Source: an uncultured Moraxella sp. (GTDB taxonomy: Bacteria; Pseudomonadota; Gammaproteobacteria; Pseudomonadales; Moraxellaceae). From it: a DNA stretch of 15,123 bases. Shown in pieces: positions 1 through 9,805 of the stretch. The notes below the pieces were generated by a model. That model worked only from the letters and a program-made list of their open reading frames with translations. It was not told the DNA's origin and searched no databases. The stretch lies in NCBI GenBank assembly GCA_937889485.1, contig CALAPG010000316.1:1-15123 (forward strand). Direction: 5' to 3'. Numbering within the stretch: position 1 is the first letter of the stretch; every line of letters begins with the position of its first letter. Made by a program: the position numbers and the translations under genes.

Positions 1-32
1 TAACAGTTTAACAATGATCAGAGGATTAAATT

Positions 33-1223
33 ATGGCAAAGGCCAAGTTTGAACGCACAAAGCCACACGTCAACGTAGGTACCATTGGACACGTTGACCA
101 CGGTAAAACCACCCTAACTGCTGCGATCGCAACCGTTGCTGCCAAGCACAACGGTGGTGAAGCAAAAGACTACGCGTCAATTGACAGCGCCCCTGAAGAA
201 AAAGCCCGTGGTATTACCATCAACACCTCACACATTGAGTATGACACCCAAGCACGTCACTACGCACACGTAGACTGTCCTGGACACGCTGACTATGTTA
301 AAAACATGATCACAGGCGCAGCACAGATGGACGGCGCGATTTTGGTTGTATCAGCCACTGATGGCCCAATGCCACAGACTCGTGAGCACATCCTACTATC
401 ACGCCAAGTTGGTGTACCATACATCATGGTATTCATGAACAAATGTGATATGGTAGACGACGAAGAGCTACTAGAACTTGTAGAGATGGAAGTACGTGAA
501 TTGCTATCAAGCTACGACTTCCCTGGCGATGACACACCAATCATCAAAGGTTCTGCCCTAGAAGCGCTAAACGGCGGCGAAGGCAAATACGGTGAGCCAG
601 CGGTACTAGAACTACTAGACACCTTAGACAGCTATATTCCAGAACCAGAACGCGCTATCGACAAACCATTCTTGATGCCAATCGAAGACGTGTTCTCAAT
701 CTCTGGTCGTGGTACTGTTGTGACAGGTCGTGTTGAATCAGGTATCATCAAAGTAGGCGAAGAGATTGAAATTGTTGGTATCAAACCAACCGCCAAAACC
801 ACTTGTACAGGCGTTGAAATGTTCCGCAAATTGCTAGACGAAGGTCGTGCAGGCGAGAACTGTGGTGTGTTACTACGTGGTACCAAACGTGAAGACGTAC
901 AACGTGGACAAGTACTAGCCAAACCAGGTTCAATCAAACCACACACCAAATTTGATGCAGAAGTATACGTACTATCAAAAGAAGAAGGTGGACGTCATAC
1001 CCCATTCCTAAATGGTTACCGCCCACAATTCTACTTCCGTACCACTGACGTAACTGGCGCAATCCAATTACCAGAAGGTACCGAAATGGTAATGCCTGGT
1101 GACAACGTTGAGATGGCAGTGGAACTTATCCACCCAATCGCAATGGACCAAGGTCTACGTTTTGCGATCCGTGAAGGCGGTCGTACGGTAGGCGCAGGTG
1201 TTGTTGCCAAAGTAAACGAATAA
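33..1223 (+). CDS. tuf: Elongation factor Tu
   Basis: GTPase that delivers aminoacyl-tRNA to the ribosomal A site; cytoplasmic. The 396-residue product has the usual bacterial length. All G motifs are visible: P-loop GHVDHGKT at 19-26, switch RGITI at 59-63, DCPGH at 81-85, NKCD at 136-139 and SAL at 174-176, followed by domains 2 and 3. The ATG is preceded by AGAGGA (about 21-26) at normal spacing. Only 32 bases lie upstream, so I cannot see whether this is the fusA-linked or the tRNA/secE-linked copy. A strong terminator follows, so it ends its transcription unit. Codon choice is highly biased: 17 of 26 leucines are CTA and none is CTG or CTC, unlike ftsK in the same window, as expected of a very highly expressed gene with its own optimal codon set. 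Confidence 0.98.
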   Translation: MAKAKFERTKPHVNVGTIGHVDHGKTTLTAAIATVAAKHNGGEAKDYASIDSAPEEKARGITINTSHIEYDTQARHYAHVDCPGHADYVKNMITGAAQMDGAILVVSATDGPMPQTREHILLSRQVGVPYIMVFMNKCDMVDDEELLELVEMEVRELLSSYDFPGDDTPIIKGSALEALNGGEGKYGEPAVLELLDTLDSYIPEPERAIDKPFLMPIEDVFSISGRGTVVTGRVESGIIKVGEEIEIVGIKPTAKTTCTGVEMFRKLLDEGRAGENCGVLLRGTKREDVQRGQVLAKPGSIKPHTKFDAEVYVLSKEEGGRHTPFLNGYRPQFYFRTTDVTGAIQLPEGTEMVMPGDNVEMAVELIHPIAMDQGLRFAIREGGRTVGAGVVAKVNE

Positions 1224-1244
1224 TCGTTACTTGGCAGTTATTAT

Positions 1245-1276
1245 AAAAAAGGAGTCACTTCGGTGGCTCTTTTTTT
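1245..1276 (+). terminator. Rho-independent terminator after tuf
   Basis: The stem GAGTCAC/GTGGCTC (1252-1258 with 1263-1269) closes a TTCG tetraloop and is followed by seven T at 1270-1276. One pair is G-T; the rest are Watson-Crick. Six A precede it at 1245-1250. It lies 28 bases after the tuf stop and separates tuf from rimI. Confidence 0.93.
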
Positions 1277-1301
1277 ATGTTAAATAAAGAGGAACTTTAA
1301 G

Positions 1302-1796
1302 ATGTCATTATTGGTTTTTGCTGAAATCCCTGTAGCCGATGATGTGATCAATCGCAGTATCATTAACCAAGTTGCTCAGATTGAGCAAGCAATTTTTTTG
1401 GATGAGGCTTGGTCGGTGCAGGCTCTTACCGACTTACTCGCTAACCCCAATAGTCATTTATTAATTGCCACCCAAGACGTGACAAAAATAGTAATGGGTT
1501 ATTGTCTGTATCAGCAGCTATTTGAAGATGCCGAAATTTTTAAAATTGGCACGGCGCCTTATTATCAAAGGCAGGGCGTGGCAAGCCAGTTGTTGACCGC
1601 CGTATGCCAACGTATAAGCAGCCGACAGGCACAGCGCCTGATGTTAGAGGTAAGTGTGGATAATCTACCTGCCATTTATCTTTACCAAAAACATGGCTTT
1701 ACCAAGATGGGTATCCGTAAAAATTATTATAGCCACGGTGATGGTCGTAAGACGGATGCTGCAATCCTAGAAAAATCCTTGATGGCGCTGCCTTAG
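1302..1796 (+). CDS. rimI: Ribosomal-protein-alanine N-acetyltransferase RimI-like (GNAT)
   Basis: GNAT-fold acetyltransferase expected to acetylate a protein N-terminus (ribosomal protein S18 in E. coli). The 164 residues show the acetyl-CoA pyrophosphate loop QRQGVA at 89-94 and the RimI-type C-terminal block: MLEV at 114-117, then N121, AIYLYQKHGF at 124-133 and the tail NYY at 141-143 before the closing DAAIL. The ATG has AGAGGA at 1288-1293, 8 bases upstream. It begins just after the tuf terminator and probably has its own weak promoter, although some read-through is possible. Its stop (1794-1796) overlaps the stop of the convergent bpt gene by 4 bases, with no terminator between them. 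The RimI assignment is by motif and length; another GNAT with a similar substrate cannot be excluded. Confidence 0.85.
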   Translation: MSLLVFAEIPVADDVINRSIINQVAQIEQAIFLDEAWSVQALTDLLANPNSHLLIATQDVTKIVMGYCLYQQLFEDAEIFKIGTAPYYQRQGVASQLLTAVCQRISSRQAQRLMLEVSVDNLPAIYLYQKHGFTKMGIRKNYYSHGDGRKTDAAILEKSLMALP

Positions 1797-2611
1797 TCCT
1801 GCCATACGGCGAGATAATGCTGCTTGATTGCCCTTTGTAACAGCGGCTCTACGTGTTCGGGGGTGACGGGGCTATCAAAACGGTGCCAAGTTTGGTCTAT
1901 GAGTAGCTCTATGGGATAAAATTTTGATTTATAAGCCATTTTTTGGGCATTGGGCACCCAAAAACCCAAATATAAGTGGGGTAGGTTGAGCCGTTTAACA
2001 TGCTCAATTTGGGTAAGAATAGCCAGCGTTCCTAAACCGCTTGGCTGCCAGTCTGGATCAAAGAATGTATAAACTGCAGAGATGCCGTCATCGAGCTGGT
2101 CACACACTGCGACCATAATTAAGGTATCTTTTTGCCAGAACTCCATAAAAAAAGAATGGGTAAAGCTATGTTGTAAAAAACGGCGGAAGCTTTGCAAATT
2201 GGGTGGATACATGTCGCCATCACTGTGACGGGCACAAATATAGCGGGCGTATAAGCTAAAGTGCTGTTCATTGGCATCTTCACAGGCAGTAATCACCACA
2301 TCAGTATTTTGATATTTTTGCCACAATTTGCGTTGGCTGCGGTTGCGCTCAAATGCGGCTACCAATAGCCGCGTAGAAATACAGCGTTGGCAGTGGTGAC
2401 AAGCAGGGCGATATAAGTGCTGCCCACTACGGCGAAACCCCAAACGCGATAAGCCAGAAAATAGCGGTGTTGTTAAGCGCTCATGATTTGATAAATCAAA
2501 CAGTTCCAACCTCGCTGCCCGATCTGGCAAATAACTACATTGGTGTAATGGGGTAACCTGCATGCTTGGTAACGCGGTAACGGATTCAAAATCACACGGT
2601 GAGGCGATCAT
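1793..2611 (-). CDS. bpt: Aspartate/glutamate leucyl-transferase (bacterial arginyl-transferase family)
   Basis: Transfers leucine from leucyl-tRNA to proteins with N-terminal Asp or Glu, making them ClpS/ClpAP N-degron substrates (known for the family). The 272 residues contain the N-terminal ATE domain with C25 in HQCSYLP, FRRSGQHLYRP at 59-69 and the cysteine cluster C71-x2-C74-x2-C77. The C-terminal half carries RHSDGDMYPP, DDGISAVYTFFDP and YLGFWVP, all typical of Bpt. The ATG at 2611 has no clear Shine-Dalgarno. An internal Met17 is possible, but relatives as I recall them have about 20 residues before the first cysteine block, so I keep the long start. It is the last gene of trxB-aat-bpt, 9 bases after the aat stop, which suggests translational coupling. 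Confidence 0.92.
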   Translation of the reverse strand: MIASPCDFESVTALPSMQVTPLHQCSYLPDRAARLELFDLSNHERLTTPLFSGLSRLGFRRSGQHLYRPACHHCQRCISTRLLVAAFERNRSQRKLWQKYQNTDVVITACEDANEQHFSLYARYICARHSDGDMYPPNLQSFRRFLQHSFTHSFFMEFWQKDTLIMVAVCDQLDDGISAVYTFFDPDWQPSGLGTLAILTQIEHVKRLNLPHLYLGFWVPNAQKMAYKSKFYPIELLIDQTWHRFDSPVTPEHVEPLLQRAIKQHYLAVWQD

Positions 2612-2620
2612 GCGGGGCGG

Positions 2621-3376
2621 TTAAAGCGGGCTAAAAGATAAGTAATGCGGCTCATAAATTAACGCTCCGTCTTGTAGTAATGCCACCAAGCGCTGGGAAG
2701 ACTGACAAAGCCGCGACCAGTCACAAGTAGCTTCATTGACTTTTTGGTTAAGGGATGATAAAAAGTTTTGCCGTGTCATGGTAGTGGCACCCAAGCTCAT
2801 TAAATGGGGATTGGGTAGTTGACAATCTACCCAGTCAAAATGAGACTTGGCGCACAGACGCATCAATACAAAAAAAGCCGCTTTTGAGGCATCAGTGCAG
2901 CGGTGGAACATACTTTCCCCAAAAAAAGCTTGCCCGATTTTTAGACCATACAAGCCGCCAATTAAGGTGTCTTGTTGCCAAACTTCAATACTATGTGCGA
3001 TGCCGCGCTGGTGTAGCGCGGTGTAGGCGTCAATCATCGCTGGGCTAATCCAAGTATCATTCGCATATGCCCGCGCTTCAGCGCAAGCGCCAATAACCTG
3101 TGAAAATGCTTGGTTGACGGTAAACGTCCAATGGCTGTTTTTGATACGACGGACAAGGGATTTGCTGGGTTCAAACTGAGATGGCTCAATGATGCAGCGT
3201 GGCTCAGGTGACCACCAAGCAATCGGCTCGCCTTCGTTAAACCATGGGAAAAGCCCTTGGCGATAGGCACACAGCAAGGTGTCTGCCGCCAAGTCTGCAC
3301 CAACGGCTATGAGTCCATCACCGTGTGGGTCAACCGCGGCAGGATCGGGAAAGTGATAGTGGCACAAAATAGGCAT
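2621..3376 (-). CDS. aat: Leucyl/phenylalanyl-tRNA--protein transferase
   Basis: Adds Leu or Phe from charged tRNA to proteins with N-terminal Lys or Arg, feeding them to ClpS/ClpAP; cytoplasmic. The 251-residue length is near the family norm (about 230-250). Conserved blocks are visible: GLFPWFNEGEPIAWWSPEPR at 41-60, FGESMF at 152-157 and the DWVDCQ segment at 181-186 with LPNPHL after it. The start codon has little Shine-Dalgarno support, and the gene begins 16 bases after the trxB stop, so it probably relies on coupling to upstream translation. With bpt just downstream, one transcript carries both bacterial N-end-rule transferases: Aat for basic and Bpt for acidic N-termini. Confidence 0.95.
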   Translation of the reverse strand: MPILCHYHFPDPAAVDPHGDGLIAVGADLAADTLLCAYRQGLFPWFNEGEPIAWWSPEPRCIIEPSQFEPSKSLVRRIKNSHWTFTVNQAFSQVIGACAEARAYANDTWISPAMIDAYTALHQRGIAHSIEVWQQDTLIGGLYGLKIGQAFFGESMFHRCTDASKAAFFVLMRLCAKSHFDWVDCQLPNPHLMSLGATTMTRQNFLSSLNQKVNEATCDWSRLCQSSQRLVALLQDGALIYEPHYLSFSPL

Positions 3377-3392
3377 ATGGTGGGCTATTTTT

Positions 3393-4382
<990 letters not shown>

Positions 4383-4439
4383 TCAAACGGATAAAATAAA
4401 TACAAACCCTAAGGCGCGGCAAATTGCTTTCACCTCGTG

Positions 4440-4490
4440 CCCCTATGTATAAGTAGGATAGGGGTATGAGTAAGATAGGGGCTAATAGGG
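4440..4490. repeat. ATAGGGG direct/inverted repeat cluster in trxB leader
   Basis: Two near-identical 13-mers, AGTAGGATAGGGG (4452-4464) and AGTAAGATAGGGG (4469-4481), differ at one base and are spaced 17 bases apart. CCCCTAT at 4440-4446 can pair with either ATAGGGG, and a partial third copy TAATAGGG lies at 4483-4490. This could be a protein-binding array or two mutually exclusive hairpins in the trxB 5' region. The function is unknown, and chance similarity in a low-complexity region is possible. Confidence 0.45.
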
Positions 4491-4644
4491 AAAATAGCAA
4501 GTCAATGTTTGGGTAAGCAGCCGTTACCTTTGCAGCAAACTGATAAAGAGATGGCGAGGTTTTAAAATAAGGAAAAACCAATGATGATGATAGGGTGCAT
4601 GCAGCAAGTAGCTTTATCAAAAAAATCGCCCAAGCTTGGAGAAT

Positions 4645-4662
4645 TTTTGGCAATTTTGGCAA
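4645..4662. repeat. Perfect 9-bp tandem repeat
   Basis: TTTTGGCAA occurs twice in direct contact (4645-4653 and 4654-4662), about 35 bases upstream of the candidate ftsK -10. It may be a duplicated regulator half-site or simple slippage; nothing in the sequence decides this. Confidence 0.6.
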
Positions 4663-4692
4663 TAAAAAGCTAACCAAAACAAAGTGAAGATT

Positions 4693-4701
4693 TGCTATGA
4701 T
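4693..4701 (+). promoter_or_regulatory. Candidate extended -10 promoter for ftsK
   Basis: TTGCTATGAT holds an extended -10, TGC followed by TATGAT (4696-4701, 5 of 6 to consensus). No good -35 lies 16-18 bases upstream, which is tolerated for extended -10 promoters. It would start a leader of about 115 bases before the ftsK TTG. Confidence 0.35.
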
Positions 4702-4748
4702 AGGCGGCTGTATCCGCTATTTTTCTGTAGGGTTTTTCACTCTGCTAG

Positions 4749-4783
4749 ACGTTGCCAGTATTTTGTTTGGGGCTGGCGGACGT
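4749..4783 (+). other. Stem-loop in the ftsK leader
   Basis: ACGTTGCCAG (4749-4758) pairs with CTGGCG-G-ACGT (4773-4783) as ten pairs with one bulged G and one G-T, enclosing a 14-base loop. The stretch after it is T-rich but broken (TGTTTCTTCT), so it is not a clean terminator. It ends 40 bases before the start codon and could act as an attenuator or RNA-stability element. Confidence 0.4.
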
Positions 4784-4823
4784 TGTTTCTTCTATTAGTT
4801 TTCAAAAACAAAGGTAGATTACG

Positions 4824-7808
4824 TTGTCTTACTATATCCGTCGTAGCGTGCTCACAGTCATCTGGTTGGTTGTGGCACTGTTGTTGGTGATGTCGCTGAT
4901 TAGCTATTCAGCAAATGACCCAAGTTGGTCGCATTTAAGTAGTGCTAGTACTGAGGTCAGTAACCTTGCTGGTCAAGGTGGGGCATGGCTCGCTGATATT
5001 CTTTATGCGTTTTTGGGCGCCGCTAGCTGGTGGCTAATTGTGATTGCTTGCTATGAGGCGTGGTGTGTTTGGCGTCACCATACCCAGCCGCATGGCTTGA
5101 TTCGTACGTTGGGCTACGTGCTGCTATTGCTTGCCACTGCGGCACTGACGGGGGTATTAGCGTTTGGTTGGCTTTTGCAGGGCATGATTGGACAAATTGT
5201 GGGGAGCGGTTTAAGTCAATTATTGACCTATTGGGGTACGCTGTTGTTTTTGATGGCGTTTATTGGCATTACCCTCACTTTTACTTTTAATATTGATTGG
5301 CGCGCTCTTGTATCAGGACGTGTGCTCAAACCTGTTCGCGATGCCGCGAGGGCAGATGAAGCAGCAAAGTATCAAGGTGCTGACCATCCAGTGACAAGTG
5401 CGCAAACTCGAGGCACCGATGCGGCTACCCAAATGCCATTACCCACACCATCAACCGATTCTTCACCTCATGTATCAGCCCATGCGGATGAAGCGAGTAC
5501 CGAGGTAGCAGCAAGTTTGTCCATGATTAATCCCTTGGATGAGTTTTTGGATGAAACGGGTTTTAGTGAGATCAAAGAGTACGAATGGCTCGCAAAAAAT
5601 GATGCCGCCAACCCGTTTAAGCCTGTAAGTTCAACCTATGTTGCCAATACCAAACTGACCAAAAAGTTGGATGCAAAGCTACAACGTGAAGTGATAAAAA
5701 CGCCTGCTGCCGCGCCCTCACCGCGTGCGACTTCTAATGCGGCAGCCATGCCAGTGGTGCCCCCCGCACCAAACCAGACAGCCACTGACTCCATAGCAAC
5801 AACGCAACTAGATGACACCATTGATCATGGTATTACCACCGAACAGCCATTAGTACCAGCTGACGTGCACGATATGCCCCTTAAGTCATTTGAGTCACAT
5901 GTCGCGCCCAACACCCAAGCCACTGTAACGTCATCAACTGCGCCAGATATCAGCAGCGCTACACCAACGGATACGGCAATAACCGCTGTTAAGCCGCTAT
6001 CGCATGAATTGACGCCCAGCGCTGCCAGCCCTAGTACGACATCACTCGATGATGAGGCTGCCGCCCCTGTTTCGGTTGCCCAACTATTGGGCATGCGCCA
6101 AGTACCAGACGCAATACAAGCAGCAAATAGTGAACCAGCACCACCAAATTTGCCAGATCCCACCACGCCTATCCATAGCCGTGCCGTAGAATCTGAGCTA
6201 TTAGATGCCTTAGAAACCTCACAAGCAACCGACGCTTGTGCCAATCCCCTTGATATCACCAATGACGCTTTATTTGCAGGCAAATCTAGAGCCATGCAAA
6301 CCGCAGCATACCGCGCCAACTTAACACCGCTGCCTGAGCTGTCATTACTAGACTTACCCGATCCCAACCGTAAGCCTAGCTATAGCCGTGAGCAGCTACA
6401 GCAGCTATCTGAACTGCTAGAAATTAAGCTACAAGAATTTAATATCAAAGCCGACGTGGTTAATGCACAAATGGGACCGGTGGTCACACGCTTTGAAGTG
6501 GCATTGGCACCCGGTATCAAGGCAAGTAAAGTGACAGGTATTGCCAAAGACTTGGCGCGCTCGCTTTCTATGGCGTCAGTCCGTGTGGTGGAAGTGATTC
6601 CTGGCAAGCCGTATATTGGCATCGAAGTACCCAACCCGCAGCGACAAATGGTGCGACTGATTGAATTACTAAAAACTGAGGCATATCAAGACCCCGAGGG
6701 TCTTATTAGTATGGCGATGGGCAAAGACATTGCAGGTAGACCCATCATTGCTGACCTTGCCAAAGCGCCCCACATGCTAGTGGCAGGAACCACAGGGTCT
6801 GGTAAATCCGTCTTGGTCAACTCGCTACTATTATCCATGCTGCTAAAATACACCCCAAAGCAGCTTCGCTTAATCCTCATTGACCCAAAACAGCTAGAAC
6901 TTGCTAACTACAATGACATACCGCATCTGCTTACCCCAGTAGTCACCGACATGACCCAAGCGGCTAGTAGTCTGTCTTGGAGTGTGGCAGAAATGGAACG
7001 TCGATATCAGCTCATGTCACTATTTAAAGTGCGTAAGCTTGACGAGTTTAATAAAAAAGTCATTGCCGCTGAACAAAATGGACAGCCCTTGCTTGACCCC
7101 CTATGGCGCCTCAATGACAGCGTAAGCCAAGATAAACCCCCCAAACTCACACCCTTACCACAAATTGTCATTGTTGCTGACGAGTTTGCTGACATGATTA
7201 TGCAAGTAGGCAAACAAGCCGAAGAACTCATTACTCGCCTTGCCCAAAAATCACGGGCAGCAGGGATTCACTTGATTTTGGCAACCCAGCGCCCTTCAGT
7301 GGACGTGATTACGGGACTCATTAAAGCCAATATTCCCGTGCGTGCCGCGCTTCGCGTCAACTCAAAAGTAGACTCGCGCACTATCTTGGATGCAGGCGGG
7401 GCGGAGGATATGCTTGGACATGGTGATATGCTGTTTTTAGGCCCAGGGCAAATTGAACCCAATCGTGTGCATGGCGCTTTTATTAGCGACGCTGAGGTTA
7501 ATCGTATTTGTGATGCTTGGCGCGAGCGTGGCGCCCCTGACTATATTGATAATATGTTTGATAACTTTGAATTAAGTTCGCCCTCAAGTGGCAGCGGCGA
7601 CTCTGGTGCAAGTGCTAGCGGCGATGAAGACCCACTTTATGACGAGGTGGTGGCATTTGTACTAGAAACGCGCAAAGTATCAGCATCAAGCATTCAGCGT
7701 AAATTTAGCATAGGTTATAACCGCGCGGCACGCATTGTTGATGCCATGGAGGAAGCAGGCTTGGTGAGCGGTATGACCAAAAGCGGTAAGCGTGAACTGC
7801 TGATGTAA
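4824..7808 (+). CDS. ftsK: DNA translocase FtsK
   Basis: Septum-anchored DNA pump that clears the chromosome terminus and activates XerCD at dif. The 994 residues follow the FtsK plan: four N-terminal membrane segments (about 10-29, 55-80, 95-118, 133-157), a long Ala/Pro/Ser/Thr-rich linker (about 170-490), then the motor and a C-terminal winged-helix gamma domain (about 932-994) with FSIGYNRAARI. Walker A is GTTGSGKS at 655-662 with K661; Walker B is IVIVADE with D786-E787; IHLILATQRPSVDVITG follows. The start is a TTG with AAGG (4811-4814) nine bases upstream, and no ATG lies between it and membrane segment 1. The TTG suggests modest translation. The linker is shorter than in E. coli FtsK (1329 residues in all). 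A terminator follows. Confidence 0.96.
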   Translation: MSYYIRRSVLTVIWLVVALLLVMSLISYSANDPSWSHLSSASTEVSNLAGQGGAWLADILYAFLGAASWWLIVIACYEAWCVWRHHTQPHGLIRTLGYVLLLLATAALTGVLAFGWLLQGMIGQIVGSGLSQLLTYWGTLLFLMAFIGITLTFTFNIDWRALVSGRVLKPVRDAARADEAAKYQGADHPVTSAQTRGTDAATQMPLPTPSTDSSPHVSAHADEASTEVAASLSMINPLDEFLDETGFSEIKEYEWLAKNDAANPFKPVSSTYVANTKLTKKLDAKLQREVIKTPAAAPSPRATSNAAAMPVVPPAPNQTATDSIATTQLDDTIDHGITTEQPLVPADVHDMPLKSFESHVAPNTQATVTSSTAPDISSATPTDTAITAVKPLSHELTPSAASPSTTSLDDEAAAPVSVAQLLGMRQVPDAIQAANSEPAPPNLPDPTTPIHSRAVESELLDALETSQATDACANPLDITNDALFAGKSRAMQTAAYRANLTPLPELSLLDLPDPNRKPSYSREQLQQLSELLEIKLQEFNIKADVVNAQMGPVVTRFEVALAPGIKASKVTGIAKDLARSLSMASVRVVEVIPGKPYIGIEVPNPQRQMVRLIELLKTEAYQDPEGLISMAMGKDIAGRPIIADLAKAPHMLVAGTTGSGKSVLVNSLLLSMLLKYTPKQLRLILIDPKQLELANYNDIPHLLTPVVTDMTQAASSLSWSVAEMERRYQLMSLFKVRKLDEFNKKVIAAEQNGQPLLDPLWRLNDSVSQDKPPKLTPLPQIVIVADEFADMIMQVGKQAEELITRLAQKSRAAGIHLILATQRPSVDVITGLIKANIPVRAALRVNSKVDSRTILDAGGAEDMLGHGDMLFLGPGQIEPNRVHGAFISDAEVNRICDAWRERGAPDYIDNMFDNFELSSPSSGSGDSGASASGDEDPLYDEVVAFVLETRKVSASSIQRKFSIGYNRAARIVDAMEEAGLVSGMTKSGKRELLM

Positions 7809-7855
7809 ATAACCCAAATTAACAACACCATTCGTATACTTGTTATACCCATACC

Positions 7856-7888
7856 AAAAAAGGCATTAAATAATTAATGCCTTTTTTT
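7856..7888. terminator. Bidirectional terminator between ftsK and nadE
   Basis: GGCATTAA (7862-7869) and TTAATGCC (7874-7881) form a perfect 8-bp stem with an ATAA loop, flanked by six A on the left and seven T on the right. It therefore works as an intrinsic terminator on both strands. It lies in the 103-bp gap between the convergent ftsK and nadE stops. Confidence 0.93.
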
Positions 7889-7911
7889 AATATTTTAAGA
7901 TGACACAGTGG

Positions 7912-9642
7912 TTAACGCTTTGGGAACTCTAGCGACCAATGGTTAACTAGTGGATAGCGGCGCTCACGCCCAAAAGCGCGGTGAGTGATTTTGGTACCAA
8001 TAGCGGCTTGACGGCGTTTGTACTCATTGCGGTCAACCATAGTGAGTACTTTTTTGACCATGTCTTTATCATAACCTGCTTCAACAATCGCATCAAAACC
8101 AAAGTCGCGGTCGATATAGAGCTCCAATACTTTATCAAGCGTGTCATAATCGGGTAAGCTGTCTTGGTCTTTTTGGTCAGGGCGCAGTTCGGCAGAGGGT
8201 GCACGGGTAATGACACGCTCTGGAATCACAGGTGATTCTTCAAGGCGATTGCGGTAGTTGGCAAGGGCATAGACTTGGGTTTTGTACACATCTTTTAGCA
8301 CATCAAACCCACCTGCCATATCACCATATAACGTGGCATAACCGACAGCCATTTCTGACTTATTGCCCGTGGTGAGCACCAGATGTCCAAATTTGTTGGA
8401 CAATGCCATCAAAATCATACCGCGGGCGCGTGCTTGAATGTTTTCTTCGGTGGTGTCGGCAGTGGTGTTGCTAAACATTGGCTCAAGGGTATGGCGCATG
8501 CCTTCAACTGCTGCATGAATAGGACAAACTGTGTAAGAAACATTAAGACGCTGCGCTTGTGCTTGGGCATCTTGCAGGCTGATTTGCGAGGTGTACTCAT
8601 AAGGCATCATCACCGCATAGACTTTATCTGCGCCTAGTGCGTCTACCGCTATACACAAGGTAAGTGCAGAATCAATACCGCCTGAAAGCCCAATCAATAC
8701 CCCTTTAAAACCAGAATGGTTAACATAGTCCCGCAATCCAACCACCAAAGCTTGGTAGGTTTCGGCAATCTGGCTGAGTGCCAGAGGGGCTTTACGCTGT
8801 TCAGATAAAGTCACTTGCCCGCTTTGTTCATCTAGGCGCGCTACCACATACAGGGTATGCTGTAAAAAACGTGGGGCTTCTTGTACAATTTTACCTTGCG
8901 CATTGACCACCATTGAGCCGCCATCAAACACCAAGTCATCTTGACCACCCACACTATTGGCATACACAATAGGAATATGATGCTCGGTAGCACGGTTTTT
9001 TAGCAAAGTTTTACGCTGTTCTTGTTTGCTTTGCTCAAAAGGCGATGCGTTTAAGCTAATGATAATGTCAGCACCTTGCGCTTTGAGGGCGCGGATGGGT
9101 TCGTGTTGCCATAAGTCTTCACAAATAAGTAGCCCAATGGTAAGCCCTTGATAATCAAATAGCACTTGGTTGTGACCTGTTTGAAAATAGCGCCTTTCAT
9201 CAAATACCCCATAATTGGGCAAACATTGCTTGTGATAAAAGCCCTTTTGTTGCCCATTATGGATAATCGCAACCGAGTTGAAGGTACCATTCGGGTCAAT
9301 ATGGGGGTAGCCTACCAACATGACGATATCTTTGACCCGATACAAAATCTCAAATGCCATTTTGATACGCGAGGCAAGGCTTGGGCGCAGCAAAAGGTCT
9401 TCAGGGGGATAACCCAGCAAAGACAACTCAGAAAAAACAATCAAATTGGCGCCTTTATCCCTGGCATCTTCGGCGAGTTGTACCATTTTTTTGGCATTAC
9501 TGATCACGTCACCCACCACAAATTGCTGCTGGGCAATCGCGATTTTTAGCCCGCTAATGGGCTCGGCAGGCGTTGTGACATCAGAGTTTTGTGGTTGTTG
9601 AGAATGATCAGAGCTTTCAGGGGTTAAATCAGCTTGTGACAT
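7912..9642 (-). CDS. nadE: Glutamine-dependent NAD+ synthetase
   Basis: Amidates nicotinic-acid adenine dinucleotide to NAD+, the last biosynthetic step, using ammonia released from glutamine. The 576 residues have two domains. The N-terminal nitrilase-type glutaminase carries the Glu-Lys-Cys triad: E72 in FSELSLLGYPPEDLL, K138 in YHKQCLPNYGVFDERRYF and C174 in LLICEDLW. The C-terminal synthetase has the PP-loop SGGIDS at 320-325 and the LTTGNKSE block. It is thus the long, self-sufficient form rather than the short ammonia-dependent one. The ATG has AAGGA eight bases upstream. About 30 polar residues precede the first beta strand (GLKIAIAQQQ), slightly more than usual. A perfect TATAAT stands 136 bases upstream on this strand. 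Confidence 0.96.
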   Translation of the reverse strand: MSQADLTPESSDHSQQPQNSDVTTPAEPISGLKIAIAQQQFVVGDVISNAKKMVQLAEDARDKGANLIVFSELSLLGYPPEDLLLRPSLASRIKMAFEILYRVKDIVMLVGYPHIDPNGTFNSVAIIHNGQQKGFYHKQCLPNYGVFDERRYFQTGHNQVLFDYQGLTIGLLICEDLWQHEPIRALKAQGADIIISLNASPFEQSKQEQRKTLLKNRATEHHIPIVYANSVGGQDDLVFDGGSMVVNAQGKIVQEAPRFLQHTLYVVARLDEQSGQVTLSEQRKAPLALSQIAETYQALVVGLRDYVNHSGFKGVLIGLSGGIDSALTLCIAVDALGADKVYAVMMPYEYTSQISLQDAQAQAQRLNVSYTVCPIHAAVEGMRHTLEPMFSNTTADTTEENIQARARGMILMALSNKFGHLVLTTGNKSEMAVGYATLYGDMAGGFDVLKDVYKTQVYALANYRNRLEESPVIPERVITRAPSAELRPDQKDQDSLPDYDTLDKVLELYIDRDFGFDAIVEAGYDKDMVKKVLTMVDRNEYKRRQAAIGTKITHRAFGRERRYPLVNHWSLEFPKR

Positions 9643-9777
9643 TAAAAAATCCTTAATAAAATTTGTGGTGGGGTTTTCCCTCTCGTTTTATGCGGCTTAA
9701 TCGGTTTCTTAATATGGCCTAACACACAATTAAAATGTCAAATTACTAAGAAGAAACAGTATTGAAACGTACTTTAT

Positions 9778-9805
9778 ATTATATAGCTTTGCGTTTTGTT
9801 TACAA
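9778..9805 (-). promoter_or_regulatory. Candidate sigma-70 promoter for nadE
   Basis: On the minus strand, TTGTAA (9805-9800) and a perfect TATAAT (9783-9778) are separated by 16 bases. Transcription would start near 9771 and leave a leader of about 130 bases. The -35 matches consensus at 4 of 6. The same bases serve as the -35 of the plus-strand promoter at 9799-9828. Confidence 0.6.

Noticed and set aside
5825..6367. Long minus-strand frame of 180 codons inside ftsK
   Set aside because: It is antisense to the Ala/Pro/Ser/Thr-rich linker; that codon composition leaves the complementary frame open. No ribosome site or family features.
9166..9549. Plus-strand 127-codon frame within nadE
   Set aside because: Antisense to conserved nitrilase-domain coding sequence; no independent support.
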